Of a stretch of DNA of 36,148 nt, positions 1 through 8,068 are shown piece after piece (the stretch's first letter is position 1; every line of letters begins with the position of its first letter). The stretch lies in the NCBI GenBank assembly GCA_028819195.1, contig JAPPMF010000018.1:1-36148 (forward strand), read 5' to 3'. The DNA is from Bin55 sp028819195. Lineage in GTDB: Bacteria > Pseudomonadota > Gammaproteobacteria > Pseudomonadales > Azotimanducaceae. The position numbers were made by a program, and so were the translations under genes. The notes under the pieces were generated by a model. That model was not told where the DNA came from. It was given only the letters and a program-made list of their open reading frames with translations, and searched no databases.

Positions 1-20
1 AAATTACTCATGGTTAGATT

Positions 21-1376
21 CTAGCGATTTTGAATTAAACACACCTTCCTTAAATATTCAATCGAAAACTTTAGTACATTCTGATCATTGATAGCATCTG
101 TGATGACATACTTATGCAAGCACTCGTGAAATAGATCAGCTGTTGTTTTCTTCCCTATTGCATTTTTCGCGAATATTGGAGTCCCCGTAAAACCAATCAT
201 TTGGACGTTGGTAAAGAATTGTTTAATTCGAGCATGGGTTTGACCGAATTGACTTCGGTGGCATTCATCGAAAATGAAAACCATCCGTTGATCTCGCAAT
301 GGTTCCATGACCTTACTGTACCCAGACTTCTGGATCGCGTTATTTAGTTTTTGAAGTGTAGTAACGATAATTTTGGTTTCGTCTTTGAATTGGTTGACCA
401 AAGTTCTTGTATTGTCGGTTCCGTCAACACTGTCTTTTTTATAACTATTGAAGTCTTCAATAGTCTTGTAATCGAGGTCTTTACGATCAACTACAAATAC
501 TACCTTATGGATACCAGATGTACCGGTCAATGTTTGGGCTGTTTTGAACGAGGTGAGTGTTTTTCCTGAACCAGTAGTGTGCCATACGTAACCGAACTTA
601 TTTGAAGTTTTGACGCGTTCGACGATTGCTTCAACGGCGTGAAACTGGTATTGCCTCAACACCATGAGCATCTTGTCCGACTCACTCATCACGACATATT
701 TGGTTACTAGCTTCGAGAGGTGACATGGTTCAAAAAATACGTCGGTAAAGTCAGATAGATTAGAGAGTTGGCGATTGTTTTTGTCAGCCCAGAAGAAAGT
801 TTGCTTGAAGTCAAGTTTGTCTTCGGTGTTGTTTGCGTAATACTTGGTATTCACGCCATTGCTTATTACAAAGATTTGAATGTACTGAAACAAGCCGTAG
901 CCAGCAGAGTACGAGTGTTTATGGTATCGTACGGTTTGATTAAAAGCTTCTTTTAGTTCCAAACCACGACGCTTCAGCTCGATCTGTGCGAGTGGTAAGC
1001 CGTTGATCAATAATGTTACGTCGTAACGATTCTTATGAACACCCTCCATATTGACTTGGCGCGTAACCTGGAACTCGTTCTTACACCAGTCAATGGAATC
1101 GACAAGTTGAAAATAGCCAGTTTCGCCATCGTCCATTTGGTACTGAAATTTACCGCGAAGTTGTTTGGCTTTTTCAAAAATGTTCCCCTGAGAAATTTGA
1201 GTGAGGATATCACCGAATTCTTTATCGGAATAAATTGTGTCATTGTGTTGTTCGAGTTGTGACTTGAGATTTTGTATGAGATCGTACTCATTTCTCACTG
1301 CCACTCTATCCCACCCGATTTTTTGTAATTGATCAACTAATTCCTGCTCAAGCACTGCTTCGGGCTGGGTATTCAT
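21..1376 (-). CDS. hsdR: Type I restriction enzyme R subunit, N-terminal half only (truncated)
   Basis: This is the DNA-cleaving and translocating subunit of a type I restriction-modification system. Residues 119-135 hold the PD-(D/E)XK nuclease core (D119, E133 and K135 in IELKRR). Residues 266-273 are the Walker A motif (HTTGSGKT), 370-373 the DECH box, and 397-400 the TGTP motif III. Family members are usually about 1000 residues, but this frame ends at residue 451. Similarity to the family appears to fade after FSIEY (residues 437-441, near position 60), and all three minus frames meet a stop between there and position 4. The second RecA-like domain and the HsdS/HsdM-binding C-terminus are therefore missing, so restriction is probably lost. 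It follows hsdS by 17 bases. Start: ATG at 1376. What lies left of base 1 is unknown; a frameshift plus more sequence outside the window cannot be fully excluded. Confidence 0.85.
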   Translation of the reverse strand: MNTQPEAVLEQELVDQLQKIGWDRVAVRNEYDLIQNLKSQLEQHNDTIYSDKEFGDILTQISQGNIFEKAKQLRGKFQYQMDDGETGYFQLVDSIDWCKNEFQVTRQVNMEGVHKNRYDVTLLINGLPLAQIELKRRGLELKEAFNQTVRYHKHSYSAGYGLFQYIQIFVISNGVNTKYYANNTEDKLDFKQTFFWADKNNRQLSNLSDFTDVFFEPCHLSKLVTKYVVMSESDKMLMVLRQYQFHAVEAIVERVKTSNKFGYVWHTTGSGKTLTSFKTAQTLTGTSGIHKVVFVVDRKDLDYKTIEDFNSYKKDSVDGTDNTRTLVNQFKDETKIIVTTLQKLNNAIQKSGYSKVMEPLRDQRMVFIFDECHRSQFGQTHARIKQFFTNVQMIGFTGTPIFAKNAIGKKTTADLFHECLHKYVITDAINDQNVLKFSIEYLRKVCLIQNR

Positions 1377-1393
1377 GGGAAGTGTTGTCGGTT

Positions 1394-2581
1394 TTAAACG
1401 AACAGTTGTTGTAAAAGACCTTGTTTGAAGGATTGGGTCTTTTCGATTTGATTATTTACCATCTCGATTTTATGGTCAATCGCAGTGAGAAAGTTTGCAA
1501 TTCTCTGCTGTTCATCTAATGATGGGAAACTAATTCGGTATGTTCGTAATTGAGGAGCTGTTAGTTGTGGAACTCCCGTGCTCTCGTTGAAGATATTTAG
1601 TCTGTTTATTGCATAGGAAAAAAATATAAGACTACAACGAAGAATGGGGAACAAAAGCAACAATCTGACAATCGGATAAAACGGTTCAAACCGTGGAATT
1701 GCGATTCCAAGTGTGCCTCGTCCAGTCACAGTTATACAATTGCAGTCTACTCTATAAATATCAGAATATCCGTGCAATCCATTCAATTTTTCGGAGTTGG
1801 CATATACAGGATATCGATAAATTTCGTCCCGTCTGCGTTGGAAATGTTCTTTGTCAATATCTCCTCCTGCTTTGATTTGAAACAAATCTTCGAGTCTCTT
1901 AGTCTTCCACTCTGCAAACTCCTCCCCACCCTCATCTTTGAACCTCAATTCTCGATTGAACAGTTTTTGCATCAATCCTTGTTTGTATTGCTCTAGTAGT
2001 TTCTTTTTTTGTTCCAGTGATTCGATGCGGTCGTCAATTGCTGTGAGAAAACCAGCGATTTTTTGTTGTTCTGTGACAGATTCAGGAATGACAAGACGAA
2101 CCAACTTGATATCCTTTGGGTAAATGTGCTTCACAGTTGTACCCGACACTAAACGGATGATTTCCCATGTGCAATAATTAAGCAGGTAACAGAAAAATAC
2201 TGGATCCGTTTGGTCAGTTAAGCGAATCACGTTAATATCGCTTCCCAATAGCACATCATGGAGCATCAACACGCTGGCAGTAGCTAACCCATCGGGAGTC
2301 ACGTCTGAGGTAGGCATTAGGACGTCGCCTAGTTTGCCAACTACACATGTTTTTGTATTTGTGAAGCTTCGTATTTCTAGTATGCGTTCTTGATAACAAG
2401 TAAACAGTTCTCCATACAAAATACAGGGATATTGTCCATCCTCACAAAGCGCAGATTTAGATAATCCAGCACCTTTTCTCACTTCTGTAATTGCCCCAAG
2501 CGTACATTCCTTCCATTCTGCAAGCTCCTCACCATTCTCTTGTTTGAACCGTAATTTCGGAACTGGTTTAACTACTTTCAT
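1394..2581 (-). CDS. hsdS: Type I restriction-modification specificity subunit S
   Basis: HsdS recognises the two halves of the target DNA site for the HsdM2S methyltransferase and the HsdR2M2S nuclease. The 395-residue protein is a clear internal duplication, as usual for the family. LRFKQENGEELAEWK (residues 11-24 region) recurs as LRFKDEGGEEFAEWK (about 212-226). The conserved spacer helix beginning EQQKIAGFLTAIDDRIE (171-187) recurs as EQQRIANFLTAIDHKIE (357-373). Each repeat precedes or closes one target-recognition domain (roughly 25-165 and 227-350). It lies 49 bases downstream of hsdM, across a stem-loop, and 17 bases upstream of hsdR. Start is ATG at 2581; no strong Shine-Dalgarno is visible, so translation may depend on coupling or on the hairpin. 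The protein is full length and intact. Confidence 0.93.
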   Translation of the reverse strand: MKVVKPVPKLRFKQENGEELAEWKECTLGAITEVRKGAGLSKSALCEDGQYPCILYGELFTCYQERILEIRSFTNTKTCVVGKLGDVLMPTSDVTPDGLATASVLMLHDVLLGSDINVIRLTDQTDPVFFCYLLNYCTWEIIRLVSGTTVKHIYPKDIKLVRLVIPESVTEQQKIAGFLTAIDDRIESLEQKKKLLEQYKQGLMQKLFNRELRFKDEGGEEFAEWKTKRLEDLFQIKAGGDIDKEHFQRRRDEIYRYPVYANSEKLNGLHGYSDIYRVDCNCITVTGRGTLGIAIPRFEPFYPIVRLLLLFPILRCSLIFFSYAINRLNIFNESTGVPQLTAPQLRTYRISFPSLDEQQRIANFLTAIDHKIEMVNNQIEKTQSFKQGLLQQLFV

Positions 2582-2599
2582 GTTTGTTTTAAATTACCG

Positions 2600-2628
2600 A
2601 CGTGAATTTGCCGCATGCAAATTTACGT
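2600..2628 (-). promoter_or_regulatory. Stem-loop between hsdM and hsdS
   Basis: Two 12-base arms, ACGTGAATTTGC and GCAAATTTACGT, pair with a single mismatch around a 5-base loop (CGCAT). The structure starts two bases beyond the hsdM stop codon and ends 18 bases before the hsdS ATG. There is no U-run after it on the minus strand, so it does not look like an intrinsic terminator. It could act in mRNA processing or stability, or set the ratio of S to M subunits; that function is inferred. Confidence 0.5.
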
Positions 2629-2630
2629 TC

Positions 2631-4220
2631 TCAGAATGGCGGCGCAATTCCTAACTCTTTACAGTATTTCTCAATTGTCTTGTCAGTTTTTTGGATCTGT
2701 GTTTCAAGCTGTTTCAAAACCTTAGCTACTTGTTCTAGATCAATCGATTCTTCTTTCTCAAAAGTATCAACGTACCTTGGAATATTGAGATTGAATTCAT
2801 TTTCTCGGATCTCGTCAAGCTGCGCTAAATATGAGTATTTTTCGATCGTTTCACGTTTTTTAAAAGTGCTTACGATTCTTTCTACTTGTTCATCTGTTAT
2901 CGTATTTTGATTACCCACTTTTTCGAACTCTCTGGAGGCATCGATAAAGAGAATCGAATCGTCGTCGCGACGACACTTTTTCAAAACTAGTATGCAAGTT
3001 GGGATACCGGTACCATAAAACAAATTAGCTGGTAACCCGATTATCGCATCGAGATAATTCAATTCTTCGATGATGTAACGTCTGATTGTACCTTCAGCCG
3101 CACCACGAAACAGTACCCCGTGAGGAAGTACGACTGCCATCGTCCCATTGTCGGCTAATTGATAGAGCATGTGTTGAACGAAGGCGAAATCAGCTTTGCT
3201 TTTCGGGGCAAGTTTACCGAACATGCTAAATCGATCGTCGTCGTTGTGTAATGGATTAGAATCACCTGCCCATCTTGCCGAAAACGGCGGATTTGCAACG
3301 ACAGTTTCGAACTGAAGATCGCGGTGTTGTGGTTTCTCTAAGGTATCTTCTTGCCGTATGTCAAATCTTTCGAAATGTACTTGATGCATGATCATGTTCA
3401 TACGCGCTAAGTTGTAAGTCGTTCGATTCAGTTCCTGACCATACAGCTCAATCAATGAATCTTCACCGTCAGAGGTTTTCGTCCTGAGTTCTTTCTCGAT
3501 TCGCAACAACAGCGACCCAGAACCACAGGTGGGGTCGTATGCATTCCGAATACGATCCCGTCCCAAAGTTACTATTTTTGCAAGGACTTTCGATACTTGC
3601 TGTGGAGTATAAAACTCACCCGCTTTTTTTCCCGCACTGGACGCGAATTGACTAATCAAGTATTCATAGGCGTCGCCCAACACATCGGAATCAGACTCGG
3701 ATAATCGAAAATCAATACGGTCTAGGTTCGCCATGATTCTCACGACAAGGTCATTGCGAGCGTTCACATCTCGCCCCAATTTGGTGCTGTCGAGATCCAA
3801 GTCTTCAAAAAGATTATTGAAATCTTCAGCACTATTACATTGATTTGCTGAGGCAATGATGTTGTTGAAAATCTTCTTGAGATCGGCGATAACAACAGTG
3901 TCGTATTCTTCACTCGCAAGTTGTCCTTTCGCGACCACCGCTGAGAACAATTCACTCGGTTCGAGAAAATATCCCAAATACTCTAACGATTCGACCCTTA
4001 TCGCTTCAATGTCTCCCTTATCTGTTACTAACGGATAGTCTTTGACTTCTTCGGTTTGCAACAAGTCATTAGCGTAGGCCAACTGTCGTTCCGACAAGTA
4101 TTTGTAGAAGATCAAGCCAAGAATATAGTCCTTGAATTCGAATGCGTCCATATTTCCGCGCAAATCGTTTGCGATATTCCATAACTGTTTTTCTAGAGTT
4201 TGTTTTTGTTCAAGAATCAT
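2631..4220 (-). CDS. hsdM: Type I restriction-modification DNA methyltransferase subunit M
   Basis: This is an N6-adenine methyltransferase using S-adenosylmethionine; with HsdS it methylates the type I target site. The protein is 529 residues, normal for HsdM. An N-terminal helical HsdM_N domain (about 5-150) precedes the GEFYTP motif (201-206) that marks the start of the N6_Mtase domain. The SAM-binding motif I is DPTCGSGSLLLR (229-240), and the catalytic NPPF motif IV is at 310-313. It is the first gene of the hsdM-hsdS-hsdR unit on the minus strand. About 197 bases separate its ATG from the ATPase gene upstream and presumably hold the operon promoter, though I cannot point to a convincing -35/-10 pair. 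The gene is intact, so the locus may still methylate even though hsdR is truncated. Confidence 0.95.
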   Translation of the reverse strand: MILEQKQTLEKQLWNIANDLRGNMDAFEFKDYILGLIFYKYLSERQLAYANDLLQTEEVKDYPLVTDKGDIEAIRVESLEYLGYFLEPSELFSAVVAKGQLASEEYDTVVIADLKKIFNNIIASANQCNSAEDFNNLFEDLDLDSTKLGRDVNARNDLVVRIMANLDRIDFRLSESDSDVLGDAYEYLISQFASSAGKKAGEFYTPQQVSKVLAKIVTLGRDRIRNAYDPTCGSGSLLLRIEKELRTKTSDGEDSLIELYGQELNRTTYNLARMNMIMHQVHFERFDIRQEDTLEKPQHRDLQFETVVANPPFSARWAGDSNPLHNDDDRFSMFGKLAPKSKADFAFVQHMLYQLADNGTMAVVLPHGVLFRGAAEGTIRRYIIEELNYLDAIIGLPANLFYGTGIPTCILVLKKCRRDDDSILFIDASREFEKVGNQNTITDEQVERIVSTFKKRETIEKYSYLAQLDEIRENEFNLNIPRYVDTFEKEESIDLEQVAKVLKQLETQIQKTDKTIEKYCKELGIAPPF

Positions 4221-4417
4221 TCAACATAACCATTTGTGAAATCGTATAAGATATTCTAGTAGGATTACCCTCATCTAAATTATCGTATGCGTTGCAGCAT
4301 TGCATTGTACTATTTCTATCATCGAATACCCCGACAATTGAGTCGTTTTCGCAGGGGATTTAGGATCTTTTCAAGTCTTTCACGAGGTAACTGTAGACTA
4401 GTCAAAACGTTTTACTA

Positions 4418-5749
4418 CTAATTGTCAGTAAACTCCCACAAGCTTGAAATTGGTATAGCAAAGAGTTTCTCACCAAAACTACGCGTCCATTGTCCATCGT
4501 ACAAAACCACACCCGCGATAAATTTGTCGGTGTTATCTCGTAGCTTTTGCAAGTGTCGAAAATCTGTGTCACGTACTGTAGCGCGAGTTTTTACTTCAAT
4601 TGCTACGACACCCTGACCACTCTTTTCAATCACAATATCTACTTCACCCTTGTCACGATCCCTATAGTGATAAAAGGAAAAACGACCACTCAGCCAGGAA
4701 GACTGTTTTATCAATTCCTGTAATATAAAAGTTTCTACCATATGACCGAACAATTTTCGGTCCTCCCATAGGGACTCAAAATCTAAATCCAAGAATGCAC
4801 ATGCTAGCCCAGTATCCACAAAGTGAAGTTTAGGTGCTTTCACTGATCTCTTAAGTCGATGTTTTGACCAAACTGGTATGTAGTTCAAGATAAACAAATT
4901 TTGTAATAGTGCGATATATTCGCTGATCGTATTCCTACTCAGAGTAAGCGAACTGGCAAGATCACTTAAGTTAAATAATTGCGATGTGTATGCAGCTGCC
5001 ACTTCAATGAGTTGAGGAATCAACTCGACTCGACGAATCGAAGTTAACGCCTTTATGTCTCTTCGAGCCGTTATACCAATATAGTCTCGAAACCACACTA
5101 CTCGATCAGAAAAATCCAACCCTTGTGGTTTGGGGTATCCTCCAGCAACAACCAGTTTCGCTAGCTTTGATCCCATTCGGTTGTGGACTTCCGAGTTGTT
5201 GGATATTTTTTGATCGAATAGATTTGCCAAGAACAGAGACGAAACACGAGGAAACTGTGAGTCGGTTGAAGAAGGGGGTGTGTTTTGAGTTTTAGTTTTC
5301 GTCGTGGGTTTAGACCGAAGTTCATTTTGCGAAAGCGGATAGAGACTGAGTAGATTCATTCGTCCTACCATTGCATCTGCCAATTCAGTCATTAATGAGA
5401 GCTCCGCCGACCCCGTAAGTATCAGTCTACCGGGTATGCGGTTATTGTCGACGCTGAGTTTTAGCAAGCGAAATATTGACGGAACGAGTTGTACCTCATC
5501 TAAGATTGCATAGGTTGGTAGTTGCTCTACAAATCGAACTGGATCTTCGGTAGCAAATTCGACCGTAGATGGGTCATCAAATGTAAAGTATTCATAATTT
5601 TTTACAGACTCGTTATATGCTTGAAATTGTTTACAAAATGTCGTTTTTCCGCTCTGACGAGGTCCACTGATTAGCACCACTGACGACCAGGATAACATGT
5701 GCTCCAATCGTGAGTGCAGAAATCGAGGGTACAGATTGTTATCTTGCAT
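4418..5749 (-). CDS. AAA-family ATPase with DUF4143 domain
   Basis: This belongs to the DUF4143-containing P-loop ATPase family, whose cellular role is mostly unknown. Residues 29-37 are the Walker A motif (GPRQSGKTT), and LDEVQ (83-87) is the Walker B site. A winged-helix-like segment (about 260-290, LSDLASSLTLSRNTISEY) precedes the DUF4143 region. That region ends in a restriction-endonuclease-like fold: GEVD (368-371) followed by AIEVKTR (383-389), the typical D...EVK pattern. A low-complexity Thr/Ser/Pro-rich insert (about 145-165) is unusual. The open frame extends to a TTG at 5776. I prefer the ATG at 5749, because residues from MQDNNLYPRFL align with the normal start of the family; no clear ribosome site supports either. 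It sits upstream of the hsd genes in the same direction but with 197 bases between, so a functional link is only possible. It may be chromosomal housekeeping or part of a defence island. Confidence 0.85.
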   Translation of the reverse strand: MQDNNLYPRFLHSRLEHMLSWSSVVLISGPRQSGKTTFCKQFQAYNESVKNYEYFTFDDPSTVEFATEDPVRFVEQLPTYAILDEVQLVPSIFRLLKLSVDNNRIPGRLILTGSAELSLMTELADAMVGRMNLLSLYPLSQNELRSKPTTKTKTQNTPPSSTDSQFPRVSSLFLANLFDQKISNNSEVHNRMGSKLAKLVVAGGYPKPQGLDFSDRVVWFRDYIGITARRDIKALTSIRRVELIPQLIEVAAAYTSQLFNLSDLASSLTLSRNTISEYIALLQNLFILNYIPVWSKHRLKRSVKAPKLHFVDTGLACAFLDLDFESLWEDRKLFGHMVETFILQELIKQSSWLSGRFSFYHYRDRDKGEVDIVIEKSGQGVVAIEVKTRATVRDTDFRHLQKLRDNTDKFIAGVVLYDGQWTRSFGEKLFAIPISSLWEFTDN

Positions 5750-5909
5750 TTCTAAACAGGATCTCGTGTAATACAAATTCAGCGATCATACATTTACTAA
5801 CTGATAAAAAGTCTACTTTAAGTTATGAAGTTGATAATCGATCACGTTTAAATCCGCTAATTGATTAATAACTCGCCGGCTAATTGTAAGGTAAACTGAC
5901 GTCTATTCT

Positions 5910-5987
5910 ATATATAACAAGTTGGCTAAATGAAAGGTACGTGGCTGGCTATTTTGCATTTAGTTGCCAATACTACTTGTTATATAT
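5910..5987. repeat. Long bulged inverted repeat in the ATPase-putP gap
   Basis: The left arm (5910-5932) begins ATATATAACAAGT and ends TAAATG. The right arm (5957-5987) is its reverse complement, CATTTA through ACTTGTTATATAT, with extra 3- and 5-base insertions on that arm. The outer 13 bases pair perfectly, then TGGC/GCCA and TAAATG/CATTTA. The 24-base loop contains a GTGGCTGGC element. No U-run follows, so it is not a standard terminator. It could be a small mobile (MITE-like) repeat, a structured RNA, or an operator between the divergent ATPase and putP genes. Only the symmetry is directly seen. Confidence 0.55.
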
Positions 5988-6058
5988 CAAATATATTGGC
6001 GTTTAACAATTAGTTTGTAAATCGTCCTAATCACTATGACACAATAAATCGACAAACC

Positions 6059-6217
6059 ATGATTTCATCCAGTCACGTTTATGCTGACATATTCGTGATT
6101 CTGATAGTAGTTTTTCTGTTGTCCAAAAAATGGATTGATTTACTAAGTTTACATAGGACATTTATCTGCAGGAAAGCTACCTATTCAGTGATTATTGATA
6201 ATATTCTCACCGATTAA
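6059..6217 (+). CDS. Possible small membrane protein upstream of putP
   Basis: This is a 52-codon ATG-to-TAA frame. Residues about 8-25 (YADIFVILIVVFLLSKKW) form a strongly hydrophobic stretch followed by positive charges, as in a single-span small membrane protein. The rest (LHRTFICRKATYSV...) is unremarkable. It ends 21 bases before the putP ATG in the same direction, so it could be a leader or a small partner of the transporter. There is no convincing Shine-Dalgarno before the ATG and I do not recognise a family, so it may be a chance frame in AT-rich DNA. Apart from this and the inverted repeat at 5910-5987, the 489-base gap 5750-6238 shows nothing I can name. Confidence 0.3.
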   Translation: MISSSHVYADIFVILIVVFLLSKKWIDLLSLHRTFICRKATYSVIIDNILTD

Positions 6218-6238
6218 ATCGTTTACCTAACTGTTCCC

Positions 6239-7675
6239 ATGACTCAATTAATGATCCCTTTCATCCTTTACTTGGTTGGATTGTTCGTGATCGCGTATCT
6301 GTCGAATAGAAGAACGTCTACATTCGATGACTTCGCTATTGGTAGCAGGTCACTATCTAGCCCAGTGGCGGCACTTTCAGCTGGAGCTAGCGATATGTCC
6401 GGCTGGTTGTTAATGGGATTACCAGGTGCGATTTACCTATCCGGCCTCGTTGAGAGTTGGATCGTTCTCGGTTTAATCATTGGTGCGTGGCTTAACTGGA
6501 CGCTCGTCGCCAAAAGATTACGTATTGCCAGTGTACTTTGGGAGGACGTTTACTCATTACCCGAGTTTTTTAAGGTTAGAGTAGCTGCTAAAGGTGTCAC
6601 AATCGAAGTGGTTGGCGCGATTGCTATTGTTCTATTCTTTGCGTTTTATGTTTCAGCTGGTTTTATCGCTTGTGCGACACTATTTCAAGACGTATTCGGA
6701 TGGAATTATCTAATTGCACTAGGATGTAGCGTTGGTGTTGTCATGTTGTATACCTCTCTTGGAGGTTTTTTAGCCGTAAGTTGGACCGACACATTCCAAG
6801 CGTTACTAATGTTGCTCGTTTTGATACTAGTACCAACATTAGCTTGGTCGTTGAGTGGCGATGCGATCACTGAGACGACTACTAAAACAGTCTGGAATTT
6901 AGGATCTGCCGGTCCTTTAGCTATCCTGGGTCTCCTCGCATGGGGTTTAGGTTATTTCGGACAACCACATATTCTGAAGCGTTTCATGGCGTTAAAAAAT
7001 CCCGGTGATATGAAACAAGCGCGAAGAATAGGTATGTCATGGATGATTTTGTCGTCATTCGGAGCCTTACTCGTTGGGTGTGTCGGTATGATGGTGCTAC
7101 CAGACATCGACAATCCTGAAACCGTGTTGATTAGACTCAGCGAAATTGTCCTGAGTCCTTGGATTGCAGGTATTGTGATTGCAGCAATCATGTCAGCTGC
7201 GATGAGCACTGTCGACTCGCAATTGATGGTGGTGTCTACTACATTGGTAAACAGTCGAATCTTCAAAGAAAGACATGTTCTTCCTCTCAGCCGAGTAGCC
7301 GTAATTGTGGTTGGAACAATCGCTGCCTTACTAGCTTTAGATCCGGAAAGCACAGTATTTGGAACGGTATCACTTGCTTGGGCTGGAATCGGTGCAAGTA
7401 TTGGTCCAGCGGTTCTCTTCTGCTTATTTCATAAGAATACGACAAACTACGGATTAGTAGCTGGAGTTCTTACAGGGATGATCACAACCGTAATTTGGTA
7501 TGTATTAGGAAAAATGTTTCCTGAAACGATATTTGGGACAGTTTATGCCCTACTACCAGGCTTTGTCTTGAGCAGCATCGCTACTTGGGTTACATCACAA
7601 TTCAAACTAGATCTAACCGCAAGAGAACGATTCGACACCTTCAAAATTGCGTTGCATTCGAAATCAACGTCTTAA
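6239..7675 (+). CDS. putP: Sodium/proline symporter (SSS family)
   Basis: This is an inner-membrane secondary transporter coupling Na+ entry to uptake of proline or a related amino acid. The protein is 478 residues with about 12-13 hydrophobic segments, close to the usual PutP size. The hallmark SAGASDMSGWLLMG (47-60) carries the Asp (D52) and neighbours that line the Na+ site in PutP. AIMSAAMSTVDSQL (316-329) matches the second Na+-coordinating helix, with the Ser-Thr pair at 323-324. GYFGQPHILKRFMA (238-251) is also typical of PutP. The start is ATG at 6239, without a clear ribosome site. Its 3' end overlaps the convergent gene at 7664-8056 by 12 bases. With the hut genes about 9 kb away, it could serve amino-acid catabolism, but proline specificity rests only on family resemblance. 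Confidence 0.93.
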   Translation: MTQLMIPFILYLVGLFVIAYLSNRRTSTFDDFAIGSRSLSSPVAALSAGASDMSGWLLMGLPGAIYLSGLVESWIVLGLIIGAWLNWTLVAKRLRIASVLWEDVYSLPEFFKVRVAAKGVTIEVVGAIAIVLFFAFYVSAGFIACATLFQDVFGWNYLIALGCSVGVVMLYTSLGGFLAVSWTDTFQALLMLLVLILVPTLAWSLSGDAITETTTKTVWNLGSAGPLAILGLLAWGLGYFGQPHILKRFMALKNPGDMKQARRIGMSWMILSSFGALLVGCVGMMVLPDIDNPETVLIRLSEIVLSPWIAGIVIAAIMSAAMSTVDSQLMVVSTTLVNSRIFKERHVLPLSRVAVIVVGTIAALLALDPESTVFGTVSLAWAGIGASIGPAVLFCLFHKNTTNYGLVAGVLTGMITTVIWYVLGKMFPETIFGTVYALLPGFVLSSIATWVTSQFKLDLTARERFDTFKIALHSKSTS

Positions 7676-8056
7676 CGGAACAATATTCTCGACTCTTTTC
7701 ACTAGGACTGTTTGACTAATGTTTGGACCATGTAAGCCAATTTTTCCGGTCTCAAAGAAGCGTAATTCGTAGGAGTGATCTTGACCTTGCTCACTTGTGA
7801 GTACAAGATTCGAACGAGCAATAGTCCAGATCCCTCGCTCGATTCGATCACTAAACCTCAGTTCGTAATCACCGCGGTCAGTTTGTCCTGTTAAGGACAA
7901 AATAATCGGGGTATTGGTTGATCCTTCCGAGTCTGGTTCCCAAGTTCCAACAAGATCTAAACTTTCGACCCATTTTCGCCGAGACTCGCGTGTATGTCGT
8001 ACCCACAGGAACACGATAATCGCAGCGATAACGACTCCGATTAAGAATTGCTGCAT
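7664..8056 (-). CDS. Small membrane-anchored hypothetical protein
   Basis: A 130-residue protein of no family I recognise. Residues about 4-18 (FLIGVVIAAIIVFLW) form one membrane span, followed by a basic stretch (RHTRESRRKW). This predicts an N-in signal anchor with the remainder in the periplasm or at the membrane face. The rest is mainly short beta-type stretches (VGTWEPDSEGS, YELRFSDR, YELRFFETGKIG), which could form a small beta-barrel or sandwich of the lipocalin or META-like kind; that is a guess from pattern only. The ATG is 12 bases after the GAPDH stop, so it is probably the last gene of the oxidoreductase-GAPDH operon. Its end overlaps the convergent putP end by 12 bases, with no terminator between. 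Confidence 0.65.
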   Translation of the reverse strand: MQQFLIGVVIAAIIVFLWVRHTRESRRKWVESLDLVGTWEPDSEGSTNTPIILSLTGQTDRGDYELRFSDRIERGIWTIARSNLVLTSEQGQDHSYELRFFETGKIGLHGPNISQTVLVKRVENIVPLRR

Positions 8057-8068
8057 ACGGTAAACAGT

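Noticed and set aside
6952..7353. A 133-codon minus-strand frame inside putP.
   Set aside because: It is antisense to a well-conserved transporter region and its product (Thr/Ile-rich, low complexity) resembles no protein.
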